Shown here piece by piece: positions 36,404-44,454 of a stretch of 64,000 nucleotides of DNA (positions are counted from its first letter, which is position 1; each line of letters begins with the position of its first letter). A model generated the notes under the pieces. That model was not told where the DNA came from. It saw nothing but the letters and a program-made list of their open reading frames with translations, and did not search any database. The DNA comes from Marinobacter sediminum (lineage in GTDB: Bacteria > Pseudomonadota > Gammaproteobacteria > Pseudomonadales > Oleiphilaceae): the NCBI RefSeq assembly GCF_016820575.1, contig NZ_JAEMQH010000001.1, positions 1,240,001 through 1,304,000 on the forward strand, in the 5' to 3' direction. Position numbers and translations under genes: made by a program.

Positions 36404-37150
36404 TTACATGTTCAGGCTGCGCCCACCGTCGACGGGCAGGATCTGACCGGTAATGAACGGCGCATCGCACAGCAGAAAGGCAATGGCACCGGCGATATCC
36501 TCGGGGGTGCCGGTCCGCGCCAGCGGGGTCTTCTCCAGAATGGCCTGCTGGTGACTGCGGTCCAGCTCGGCCTCGCCTTCCGGCCACAGGATAGCGCCGG
36601 GCGACACCCCGTTGACTCGCACCGAGGGTGCCAGATCCTTGGCCCAGGATCTGGTCAGGGCCGCCAGGCCCGCTTTGCTGGCGCAGTACAGCGGGTGATG
36701 GGGTAATGGGCGTTCGCTGTAGATGTCGATCAGGTTGACGACTCCGCCGGCGGAGTCTCGCAGTGCCGGCAGGCAGGCCTGGAGCAGGAAGAAGGGCGCG
36801 CGCAGGTTGGTGTTCAGGATGTTGTCCCAATCCTGAGCCGTGGCCTGCTCCGTTGGGTTGGGGTAGAACACGGAGGCATTGTTTACCAAGCCGTCCAGCC
36901 TGCCCCACAGGGCAACCGATTGCTCGGCCAGCTGCTTAACTTCTGCCAGATTGCTCAGGTCAGCCTGCAGGGTGACGGCAGAACCATGCCTTGTCTGATT
37001 CAGGTCACCGGCCAAAGCTTCAGCCTTTTGTTGCTGGCTGCGGTAATGAATGATCAGGTTCCAGCCGCGAGCGTGCAGGGTCTGCGCGGTTTTCGCTCCC
37101 AGACGATGGGCTGCACCGGTAACCAGGGCGACGGGGGCAGTGTCGGCCAT
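36404..37150 (-). CDS. Pteridine reductase-like SDR (FolM/PTR1-type)
   Basis: A 248-residue SDR whose N-terminus ALVTGAAHRLGAKTAQTLHARGWN, with HR in place of the usual GIG, is typical of pteridine reductases such as PTR1/FolM that reduce dihydrobiopterin or folate with NADPH. NNAS near residue 88, DIYS and the catalytic YCASK near 160 are present, and the tail TGQILPVDGGRSL is standard. It is 18 bases downstream of cca on the same strand. Function is by family resemblance. Confidence 0.86.
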   Translation of the reverse strand: MADTAPVALVTGAAHRLGAKTAQTLHARGWNLIIHYRSQQQKAEALAGDLNQTRHGSAVTLQADLSNLAEVKQLAEQSVALWGRLDGLVNNASVFYPNPTEQATAQDWDNILNTNLRAPFFLLQACLPALRDSAGGVVNLIDIYSERPLPHHPLYCASKAGLAALTRSWAKDLAPSVRVNGVSPGAILWPEGEAELDRSHQQAILEKTPLARTGTPEDIAGAIAFLLCDAPFITGQILPVDGGRSLNM

Positions 37151-37168
37151 GAAAGCTCCTTGGGTTGT

Positions 37169-38290
37169 TTACGAGGTGATGGCCTGCTGAATACGCCTCA
37201 AGCGTTCCTGGCGAATGGCTTCCCCCAGGACGCGGCCCGTAAAACCTTGGGCCATCAGAGCCTTGGGTTCCACTCCGGAGGCTGAGTTGGCGGCTCGTTG
37301 CAGGGTGTGGACAATCTCCTGATCGGCCGGCTCGAGGATGCAGGCCAGGACGTTCAGCAGCAACGAGAAACGCTCAGGGCGTCGCCACAGATCGGCAGTG
37401 TCCAGCACCGCGTAAAGCTCGTCGGCGCTCAGCGCAGGTGCCTTTTGCTCGCCACTGCGGGTCAGCGCAGGTAACACGGCGGCCACCAGTAGTGCCAGAT
37501 TCTTGCAGTCGTTGGGCGCTTTCAGGGCCTGGATACGAGGACCGGATTGGTGATCTGGCAGCGGCGATATCAGTGCCGCAAAACGCTCCTCAATGCTGCC
37601 ATCCTGTTGGTGGACGCAATGCAGTGCCGTCATGGCAGCAGTAAATGCCTGGTCGGGGACCAGTTCCGGAATCAGGATCGCGAGAGCACCGGTATCGCGC
37701 AGCACCTCGAAAAAAGCGCGGGGTTCGTGCTCCTCCAGCGCCCGCTGAATTTCCTGCCAGACCCGCTCGGCCACCAGGTGATCCACTTCGCCCTCGGCCA
37801 CCATGGTTCGCATCAGGGCCATGGTCTGATTGCAGACCCGGAACCCCTGGGGCTGAAAGCGAGCGGCAAAGCGGGCGGTTCGGAGAATACGCAATGGGTC
37901 TTCGGCAAAGGCTTCGGACACGTGTCGCAACACACGGGCTTCCAGATCCTGCTGACCGTTGAACGGATCGACGATGAGCCCCTGTTCATCCCGGGCCATT
38001 GCATTGATGGTGAGGTCACGGCGTTTCAGGTCGTCTTCCAACGTGACATCGGGGGCGCTGTACACTTCGAAGCCGTGATAGCCGCGGCCTTGTTTGCGTT
38101 CGGTACGGGCCAGGGCGTATTCCTCACGGGATCCCGGATGGAGGAAGACCGGAAAATCGGCTCCGACTTGTTTGTATCCCTGTTTGAGCATGTCGTCGGG
38201 GGTTGCGCCGACCACGACCCAGTCCCGATCCTTGATCTCAAGACCAAGCAGTTCGTCGCGCACGGCGCCGCCAACCAGATAGATTTGCAT
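37169..38290 (-). CDS. cca: CCA tRNA nucleotidyltransferase (no HD motif)
   Basis: Adds or repairs the 3' CCA of tRNAs. The 373-residue class II enzyme starts MQIYLVGGAVRDELLG, then DRDWVVVGATPDDM with the metal-binding aspartates, RRDLTINAMA and the template motif DPLRILRTARFAARF. The C-terminal part lacks the HD-GK motif of the longer enterobacterial enzyme; the equivalent stretch reads ALISPLPDH, so phosphohydrolase activity is unlikely. Start at 38290; an open extension to 38467 crosses the terminator of the upstream gene and is not used. Confidence 0.94.
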   Translation of the reverse strand: MQIYLVGGAVRDELLGLEIKDRDWVVVGATPDDMLKQGYKQVGADFPVFLHPGSREEYALARTERKQGRGYHGFEVYSAPDVTLEDDLKRRDLTINAMARDEQGLIVDPFNGQQDLEARVLRHVSEAFAEDPLRILRTARFAARFQPQGFRVCNQTMALMRTMVAEGEVDHLVAERVWQEIQRALEEHEPRAFFEVLRDTGALAILIPELVPDQAFTAAMTALHCVHQQDGSIEERFAALISPLPDHQSGPRIQALKAPNDCKNLALLVAAVLPALTRSGEQKAPALSADELYAVLDTADLWRRPERFSLLLNVLACILEPADQEIVHTLQRAANSASGVEPKALMAQGFTGRVLGEAIRQERLRRIQQAITS

Positions 38291-38353
38291 GAAGGGATTC
38301 GTTCCTCTGTATAAGGGATTTCGCGAATTATCCGCGACCGGCTCTCCAGAGGC

Positions 38354-38390
38354 AAAAAAAGCCCGGCCGGTCGGTGCCGGGCGGGCTTTT
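38354..38390. terminator. Terminator downstream of the TraF-like gene
   Basis: AAAGCCCG pairs with CGGGCTTT around an inner CCGG/CCGG stem; on the minus strand it is followed by seven T. It ends the TraF-like gene 19 bases after its stop and separates it from cca. Confidence 0.9.
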
Positions 38391-38408
38391 GAGGGATCGG
38401 CTGCGAGC

Positions 38409-39677
38409 TTAGAACGCGGTGCCGAATTCCAGGGCTGCACCTTTGTCGGTGTCGCTGACCAGAACACCCAGGTCCATCCGTATGCCTGCCAGGTTCACAC
38501 CGAGGCCTGCGGTATATTGGGTCTTCTCTTCAATGCCGTCATTGTCGTCATTGCTGGCCAGGTTGTGGCGAACACCGACTCGCAGCTGGGCGTAACGCCA
38601 GGCATCGAATTCGGCACCCAGAGCCAGCCACTGGGTGTCATCGCCATAGCCGAAGGCCTTTCGCTTGGTAAGGTCCAGTTCAGCGGTAACGACGTGGTGG
38701 TTGCTTCGGTGAGCAATACCCGCTGTTACCATTGGATCGATTTCTAGCGTGTATTCTTGTTCGTTCTTTCTCGGGTCAGAGCTGACGGCTGAGTCCAGCT
38801 CCATGGGAATGAGGTTCTTCACTGCAAGGCCGGCGTTCCACTGGTCTCTTGAGCCGAAGACGTAGGCCGCGCCAAGGTCCAGGTTGAAGCCGCTCTTGTT
38901 GGTCTCGTATTCGTCGCTGTCGTAGTCGTCGTCTTCAAAACCGGCAACGGTTTCGGTGTATTGAAAGGTGCGTAGCTGAACATACTTAGGGGATACGCCC
39001 AGTTGCAGCTTCGACTCGTCGGCCAGCTCGATAGAGGTGGCCAGCGAGAGGCCTACTTCGGCAACGGACGAGGCCAGGATGCGAGCGCGGGATTCCAGGT
39101 CCCGATCCAGGTCGGCGGCCGTCAGTTCAGCTACGTTCGCGGTCTCAAGGTCTTCCAGGAACTGATCGTCGTCTTCGTCGAATTCACCTCGGGCGGCAGC
39201 ACGCAGGCGGCCATTGGTGAAGAAGCCGACTGAAACTGAGTCGGTGGGTAGGGCCAGTGCGAGGCCCAGCCCTACATCTACCCGCACGGTGTCTTTGTCG
39301 AATTCATTGAGCTGGCGCCGAAGATCGGCGGCCGTTTGGCGTGCTTCGCCAGGATTTGAAGTCTTGTCCAGCTCTTCGAATCGGTCGATGGTGTCCTGAA
39401 TATCGTCAATCTGGTCACCGGTCTCCTCTTCGTCCGCGAAGCGCGCATTGACCGAGGGCAGTATCAGGCCGAAATCATCTGACCACTCATGCTGATCCGC
39501 GGCCATCATGGCCGGGTTTTTGGCGGCGGCGTCTGCGGGGTGGGCGATGGCCACGCCGGTGCCACCCATAGCAAAGGATCGGGCCGACTGAAATTGTTGC
39601 GGGCTGGCCAGTGCGGACGCGGTGGCAATGGACAGGCCAATGGCCACAGACAGTTTGGTCAGACGAATGGTGTTCAT
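38409..39677 (-). CDS. TraF-like outer-membrane beta-barrel protein (conjugal transfer TraF_2 family)
   Basis: A 422-residue exported protein with signal peptide (to about ALAS, residue 25), then ARSFAMGGTGVAIAHPADAAAKNPAMMA, the pattern of the PF13729 TraF_2 family, and a barrel-like repeat of amphipathic strands ending in aromatic EFGTAF. An acidic helical insert lies at about residues 85-125. Chromosomal copies are common outside conjugation loci and their role is unknown; the fold is reminiscent of OmpP1/FadL proteins. No transfer genes are nearby, so the family name should not be read as a function. Confidence 0.82.
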   Translation of the reverse strand: MNTIRLTKLSVAIGLSIATASALASPQQFQSARSFAMGGTGVAIAHPADAAAKNPAMMAADQHEWSDDFGLILPSVNARFADEEETGDQIDDIQDTIDRFEELDKTSNPGEARQTAADLRRQLNEFDKDTVRVDVGLGLALALPTDSVSVGFFTNGRLRAAARGEFDEDDDQFLEDLETANVAELTAADLDRDLESRARILASSVAEVGLSLATSIELADESKLQLGVSPKYVQLRTFQYTETVAGFEDDDYDSDEYETNKSGFNLDLGAAYVFGSRDQWNAGLAVKNLIPMELDSAVSSDPRKNEQEYTLEIDPMVTAGIAHRSNHHVVTAELDLTKRKAFGYGDDTQWLALGAEFDAWRYAQLRVGVRHNLASNDDNDGIEEKTQYTAGLGVNLAGIRMDLGVLVSDTDKGAALEFGTAF

Positions 39678-39929
39678 TAAGACGGTGTCCTTTAAAGCGT
39701 AAAAAACAGGAAAAGTGCGATATACAGCAGGTTAGAGCAGTTCTCTGGCCGGAACATGACAGATGCAGTAACGGTTTGTTTTTAATCTGTAAACGGAGGC
39801 AGTTTATTGCCGCTTTTGAAGCGGGTGTAGGGTGGTAGTTCGATTGGGAGTGAGGGTTATCAGCGGGTTATAAAAACTGGCGTGAATTTTTCATGGGAAT
39901 GCCGAAATGATGTTTTCGGAGAGTAAATC

Positions 39930-40466
39930 ATGAACCTTCGCTGGATAGCCGTTTCTATTCTTGTCCTGGCCCTTGCCGCGTGCGCCCCGATTGGCGGCCA
40001 TCAGGACACCGGCCAGCGTGACACCCAGCTGGAGCCGATCACTGTTCGGGTCAGCGGCTTTGGCACCTATGAAGACTCCGCCAAGGATCGTCTCAACACC
40101 CGCAAGCGGCTGCTGGCACGGCGCGCCTCCCAGCTGGATGCCTACCGCAATCTGGCCGAACGGGTGTATGGCACGGTGATTTACGGCAGCTCCACGGTCA
40201 ACGATTTCGTGCTCAACAACGACAACTTCCGCACCTACGTCGACAGTTACATTCGGGGTGCCAAGATGGTGGCGGTCAACGAGCACAGTGACGGGGTTGT
40301 TGAGACAGTGATGGAGTTGAAGCTGGAACCACGGTTCCGCGCCTGCGTATCGAAAGTCGCTGATGATCAGGTTCAGGATCTGTGCCCGATCCCGATGCCG
40401 CGATACAACGACAGCGTAGGCGATGTTCAGAGCCGGGGAGTGGACTCCCTGTACTACCTGGATTAA
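39930..40466 (+). CDS. flgP: LPP20-type lipoprotein, FlgP-like flagellar assembly protein
   Basis: A 178-residue outer-membrane lipoprotein: lipobox LAAC at residue 18, then an LPP20 domain with GTYEDSAKDRLNTRKRLLARRASQLDAYRNLAERVYG and VYG/EHSDGVVETVMEL. FlgP forms a ring structure around the polar flagellar motor with FlgT in vibrios. Its position directly before flgT supports the name. RBS CGGAGAG precedes the ATG. The usual third partner FlgO is absent from the window and the rest of the flagellar genes are not here. Confidence 0.85.
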   Translation: MNLRWIAVSILVLALAACAPIGGHQDTGQRDTQLEPITVRVSGFGTYEDSAKDRLNTRKRLLARRASQLDAYRNLAERVYGTVIYGSSTVNDFVLNNDNFRTYVDSYIRGAKMVAVNEHSDGVVETVMELKLEPRFRACVSKVADDQVQDLCPIPMPRYNDSVGDVQSRGVDSLYYLD

Positions 40467-40496
40467 TCGCCGGTGATGAGTTTGAAGGATGGGTTC

Positions 40497-41693
40497 ATGA
40501 CAGTTAGGCGCGTTCTCTTGGTGGTCTTGCTGGGCTTTGCGAGCCTCGCCCAGGCCGTTGTGCTGGAGGGTGTCGGCCATGGCACCATCCACAATGGTGA
40601 TCTGGAGGCGGCCCGGGCCGAGGCCCGGCAGGCGGCATTGCGTGACCTTGCCCTGCAATACGAAGCGCGGGTCAGCACCCGGGACACCATGGAGAATGGT
40701 GTCGTTACCGAATCCCACATGCAGGTTGCGGCCAATGCCCGGGCCCACAATGCCCGCGTGGTGGATGAGTACCGCAGTGGCAACCTGCTGCGGGTCACGG
40801 TCCGCGCCGAGATGTCGGCGGGGCAGGGCAGCTGCAGTGTCGGTGAGGCAGCACGATTGAGAAAGCGCGTGGCCGTAACCGGCTTCCCGCTGCTCTACCC
40901 GGATCAGGCCCGCATCGGGCGTCTGGACGATGCCGGCGAGATCTTGCCGCAGCAGCTTCAGGCCAGATTGCGCGCAAGTGGACGCCTGCAGGTGCTGGGC
41001 GCCACCACCACTCGCCTGTTTGATGACCTGCTCAACGCCCCGACCCAGCAACAAAACGATAATAGCCTGACCAACGTGGTTCAGGTCGCCCGCGAGCTGG
41101 GAGCCCAGTTCGTGGTCACCGGTGTCATCCGCGACCTGGGTGTGGCCGATCCTTCGGCCTGGGGCACCTCCGTTCTGGATCGGATGCAGCGAGGTATTGG
41201 TGCTGTCGATCAGAATCGACGCTTTGCGGTCGACTTGATGATTTACGATGGTTTCAGTGGCTCGCCGGTGTACCAGCAGCGCTTTGCCACGTCAGCAGAG
41301 TGGAACGCCGGGCCCGGTGCCTCGGATGGTTTTGGTTCGGAAGGGTTTAAACAGACGGCCTACGGGCAGTCGGTTACCTCAACTCTGGATGAGATGGCAG
41401 ACGCGGTAACCAGCGCTCTGGCGTGTCAGCCGTTCATGACTCGAATTACCCGTGTTGACGGCAATAGGGTGACCCTAGCCTCCGGTGCAACCGCCGGTCT
41501 GCGCCCGGGTGACCAACTGAATCTGTACCGCAGCGCCCAGTACCTGGATTCCCTCGGTGGTACCCCGGAGCTCATGGATACCCGGCTCTCGGTCACCCTG
41601 AATAATGTTCATCCGGATTTCAGTAATGGTCGCATGCCCCAGTTTGGCGGGCAGGTGAATATCCAGCGGGACGACATTGCGATCATCTGGTGA
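40497..41693 (+). CDS. flgT: Flagellar assembly protein FlgT
   Basis: A 398-residue periplasmic protein forming the H-ring of sodium-type polar flagella. A signal peptide (VRRVLLVVLLGFASLAQA) is followed by the N-terminal domain (EGVGHGTIHNGDLEAARAEARQAALRDLALQYEARVS), a TolB-like middle domain (VAVTGFPLLYPDQARIGRLDDAGEILPQQL) and a C-terminal SH3-like part (TLASGATAGLRPGDQLNLY). The ATG at 40497 follows GAAGGATGGG; ATGs at 40473/40476 are less well placed. It lies 30 bases after flgP. Confidence 0.9.
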   Translation: MTVRRVLLVVLLGFASLAQAVVLEGVGHGTIHNGDLEAARAEARQAALRDLALQYEARVSTRDTMENGVVTESHMQVAANARAHNARVVDEYRSGNLLRVTVRAEMSAGQGSCSVGEAARLRKRVAVTGFPLLYPDQARIGRLDDAGEILPQQLQARLRASGRLQVLGATTTRLFDDLLNAPTQQQNDNSLTNVVQVARELGAQFVVTGVIRDLGVADPSAWGTSVLDRMQRGIGAVDQNRRFAVDLMIYDGFSGSPVYQQRFATSAEWNAGPGASDGFGSEGFKQTAYGQSVTSTLDEMADAVTSALACQPFMTRITRVDGNRVTLASGATAGLRPGDQLNLYRSAQYLDSLGGTPELMDTRLSVTLNNVHPDFSNGRMPQFGGQVNIQRDDIAIIW

Positions 41694-41712
41694 GGTAGTG
41701 CTGGAAAGCAAA

Positions 41713-41732
41713 CGCCCGGCGGGTGCCGGGCG
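41713..41732 (-). terminator. Possible terminator of the suf operon
   Basis: CGCCCGGC, a four-base loop and GCCGGGCG form a perfect eight-bp stem between the converging flgT and sufE. On the minus strand it is followed by TTTGCTTT, a moderate T-rich tail, so it more likely ends the suf transcript than flgT. Confidence 0.6.
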
Positions 41733-41765
41733 AGGGAAGATCGTGCTAAGTAGTTAATCCGGGAC

Positions 41766-42227
41766 TCAGGCCGCCGCTTCGGCAGCGGCTATATCGCGTA
41801 TTTTTCCGACCATGGCGCGCAGACCATTGCCACGCGTAGGCGAGATGTGGCGGAACAGGTCCAGGCTTTCGAACAGTTCGTCGATGTCGGTGGTTAGCAG
41901 TTCCCGGGGTGACTTGCCGTTCAGGGCCACCAGGATGATCGCCGCCAGGCCGCGCACAATCATCGCGTCGGAATCGATCAGCAGGAACAGCTTTCCGCTG
42001 GCTTCATCGTAATAATGAATCAGCCAGACCTGGCTCTGGCAGCCGTGAACATAGTTTTCTTCCACCCGGCCCTCGTCCGGGAAGGCCGGCAGCTGCTTGC
42101 CCAGATCGATGATGTAGGCGTAGCGCTCTTCCCAATCGTCCAGAAACTCAAAGGCATCGGTTACGTCGTCGACGGTGGTTTCGGTGCCCAGTGGGTTGTT
42201 CTTGAAGTCTTGTTCGGTAGCAGTCAT
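41766..42227 (-). CDS. sufE: Cysteine desulfuration protein SufE
   Basis: SufE accepts persulfide sulfur from SufS and passes it to the SufBCD scaffold. The 153-residue protein has the acceptor cysteine in HGCQSQVWL (C63) and the conserved LDDWEERYAYIIDLGKQLP and GLAAIILVALNGKSP. The ATG overlaps the sufT stop (TAATG). Last gene of the suf operon, ending 33 bases before the hairpin at 41713-41732. Confidence 0.95.
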   Translation of the reverse strand: MTATEQDFKNNPLGTETTVDDVTDAFEFLDDWEERYAYIIDLGKQLPAFPDEGRVEENYVHGCQSQVWLIHYYDEASGKLFLLIDSDAMIVRGLAAIILVALNGKSPRELLTTDIDELFESLDLFRHISPTRGNGLRAMVGKIRDIAAAEAAA

Positions 42228-42769
42228 TACAGCATTCCCAGTTCGAGCTTGGCTTCGTCTGTCAGCATGTCATTGCTCCAGGGCGGATCGAAGGTCAGCT
42301 CCACCGTGACTTTGTCGACGTTGGGTACATGCTCGACCTTGGTCTGGACGTCATCACAGATAACCGGACCCATGCCGCAGCCTGCGGCGGTGAGGGTCAT
42401 CTTGATGAAGACGTGGTTGCCTGCCTCGGTGCCGTTTTCAATCTTGCACTCGTAGATCAGCCCCAGGTTGACCACATCGACCGGTATCTCCGGGTCGTAG
42501 CAGTTTTGCAGGGCTTCCCATACCTGGTTTTCATTGATGGTGCCGTCTTCTGGGGTGTCGAAGCTGCTTTCCAGCGGTTTCTTCCCCAGAGCGTCGGCGT
42601 TGTGACCTTCGATGCGGGCGAGGTTGCCGTTGACGGCGACGGTGAAGCTGCCACCCAGCGACTGCGTGATGGTCACAAAGGTGTCCGACGGAATCATGAT
42701 CTCGGTTCCGGCGGGAACAAGGCGGGCTTCCACCTCGCGTTTGGTCAGGACCACTTCCCGTTCTTGCAT
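42227..42769 (-). CDS. sufT: SufT family Fe-S assembly protein (DUF59/MIP18)
   Basis: A 180-residue protein whose C-terminal half is a DUF59 domain: NCYDPEIPVDVVNLGLIYECKIE, then KMTLTAAGCGMGPVICDDVQ and the ELTFDPPWSNDMLTDEAKLELGM ending. SufT proteins assist maturation of Fe-S enzymes under high demand. The N-terminal half (about residues 1-85) is the extension found in proteobacterial SufT. It is 58 bases after sufA on the same strand. Confidence 0.92.
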   Translation of the reverse strand: MQEREVVLTKREVEARLVPAGTEIMIPSDTFVTITQSLGGSFTVAVNGNLARIEGHNADALGKKPLESSFDTPEDGTINENQVWEALQNCYDPEIPVDVVNLGLIYECKIENGTEAGNHVFIKMTLTAAGCGMGPVICDDVQTKVEHVPNVDKVTVELTFDPPWSNDMLTDEAKLELGML

Positions 42770-42827
42770 GCCCAGACTGGCCTCGCTGTTAACTGTGTTG
42801 TGCCTGAAAACGCCCGGCTAACCCGGC

Positions 42828-43181
42828 TCAGGCAACGGTGAAACTTTCTCCGCAACCGCACTCGGCAGTGGCGTTCGGGTTGCGGAACTGGAACAGGGAG
42901 TTGACACCCTCGGTAACAAAATCAATCTCGATTCCGTTGACCAGGGGCAGGTGCTCCTCTTTCACAAACACATCGACGCCATCAATGTGAAAAATCTTGT
43001 CATCGGTTGCCACTTCGTCGACCCACTGGGTTTCATACTTGAAGCCGGAGCAACCGCTTTTCTTGATGGCGAGCCGAATGCCTTTGGCCTCCGGCTTTTT
43101 ATCCAATTGTTTGCGCACGTGTTTAACCGCAGTCGGCGTCATGGTGACGGCGACGGTCGGGGTGAAGACTTCGGCTGTCAT
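42828..43181 (-). CDS. sufA: A-type iron-sulfur carrier (SufA/IscA-like)
   Basis: A 117-residue HesB/IscA protein with the three cysteines that hold the cluster or iron: SGCSGFKY near residue 53 and ECGCGESF at the end. It transfers assembled clusters to target apoproteins. The start at 43181 gives the expected length; the frame is open further up but runs into sufS. It follows sufS by 13 bases, consistent with the SufA role. Confidence 0.93.
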   Translation of the reverse strand: MTAEVFTPTVAVTMTPTAVKHVRKQLDKKPEAKGIRLAIKKSGCSGFKYETQWVDEVATDDKIFHIDGVDVFVKEEHLPLVNGIEIDFVTEGVNSLFQFRNPNATAECGCGESFTVA

Positions 43182-43194
43182 AATTCCACCTCCA

Positions 43195-44448
43195 TCAGGC
43201 AAACAGGCGTTGGATCTTCTGCAGGGCGGCGAACAATTGTTCGACCTCATCCAACGTATTGTAGAACGCAAAGGAGGCCCGGGCAGTGCCGGGTACTCCA
43301 TAAAAATCCATCAGCGGCATGGCGCAATGGTGTCCGGTGCGGATCGCGATGCCCTGCTGATCCAATAGCGTACCCACATCACTGGGGTGCAAACCGGCAA
43401 TTTTAAAGGACATCACCGGTACTTTTTGCTTGGCGGTACCAATGATTTCCATGCCCGGAACGGTCTCGATCAGCTGGTTGGCCCGTTCGAGCAGCGCATT
43501 TTCGGCTTTTTCCATGCCCTGTCGGTCCAGGCGGCCCAGGTAGTCGATGGCCGCGCCCAGGCCAATGGCCTCGGCAATGGCTGGGGTTCCAGCCTCAAAC
43601 TTGTAGGGCAGGGTGTTCCAGGTGGTACGCTCGAACGACACCCGCTCGATCATCTCGCCACCGCCCTGGTACGGAGGCATTTCCTCCAGCAGCTGGGCCT
43701 TGCCATACAGCACGCCGATCCCGGTCGGGCCGAACAGCTTGTGGGACGAGAACACGTAAAAATCGCAGTCCAGGGCCTGCACATCCGGCTGGTAGTGCGG
43801 CACCGCCTGGGCGCCATCCACCAGAGTGAGTACACCCTTGGCCTTGGCCTGCTCAATCAGCGCAGTAATCGGGTTTACCGTGCCCAGCACGTTGGAAACG
43901 TGGGTGATCGCGAAGATGCGGGTGCGCTCGTTCAACAAGCTGTTGAAGGAGTCGAGGTCGAGCTCGCCCTCCGGAGTCACCTGAATCGGAACCACCTTGG
44001 CGCCGGTGCGCTCGGCAATCATCTGCCACGGCACGATGTTGGCGTGGTGTTCCATGTGGCTGACCAGGATTTCGTCACCCGGCTGCAGTCGACCGGCCAG
44101 GCCGTTGGCGACCAGATTGATGGCCTCGGTGGTGCCACGGGTCCAGATGATTTCCCGGGTGCTCTCGGCATTCAGGAAGCCGCGAACGGTTTCGCGGGCA
44201 TTCTCGAACGCCGTGGTGGCACGGTCAGCCAGGGTATGGGCGCCCCGATGCACGTTGGAGTGAAGTTCCCGGTAATACCGATCCATGGCGTCAAGAACGG
44301 CAATCGGCTTCTGGGCCGAAGCGCCGTTATCCAGATACACCAGGGGCTTGCCGTTGACCTGCTGTGACAGGATCGGAAAGTCCCGGCGTACGGCTTCCAC
44401 ATCGAAAGCCGATTGTTTTGCTGCATTCGCCACGGACAAGTCGGTCAT
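43195..44448 (-). CDS. sufS: Cysteine desulfurase SufS
   Basis: A 417-residue PLP enzyme that converts cysteine to alanine and holds the sulfur as persulfide. The PLP lysine is in FSSHKLFGPTGIGVLYG near residue 237, the active cysteine in RTGHHCAMPLMDFYG near 378, and the cofactor region HMEHHANIVPWQ is intact. The group II type with a short loop at the cysteine needs SufE, which is present in the same operon. It lies six bases after sufD. Confidence 0.95.
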   Translation of the reverse strand: MTDLSVANAAKQSAFDVEAVRRDFPILSQQVNGKPLVYLDNGASAQKPIAVLDAMDRYYRELHSNVHRGAHTLADRATTAFENARETVRGFLNAESTREIIWTRGTTEAINLVANGLAGRLQPGDEILVSHMEHHANIVPWQMIAERTGAKVVPIQVTPEGELDLDSFNSLLNERTRIFAITHVSNVLGTVNPITALIEQAKAKGVLTLVDGAQAVPHYQPDVQALDCDFYVFSSHKLFGPTGIGVLYGKAQLLEEMPPYQGGGEMIERVSFERTTWNTLPYKFEAGTPAIAEAIGLGAAIDYLGRLDRQGMEKAENALLERANQLIETVPGMEIIGTAKQKVPVMSFKIAGLHPSDVGTLLDQQGIAIRTGHHCAMPLMDFYGVPGTARASFAFYNTLDEVEQLFAALQKIQRLFA

Positions 44449-44454
44449 AACCGG

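Noticed and set aside
38409..39677. Conjugation or integrative element suggested by the TraF-like name
   Set aside because: No relaxase, type IV secretion, integrase or attachment-site repeats are near; chromosomal TraF_2 proteins are common.
39868..39910. Sigma-28- or sigma-54-like flagellar promoter before flgP
   Set aside because: TAAA and GCCGAAAT are 26 bases apart rather than about 15, and the TGGC...TTTCA stretch lacks the GC of the -12 element; neither is convincing.
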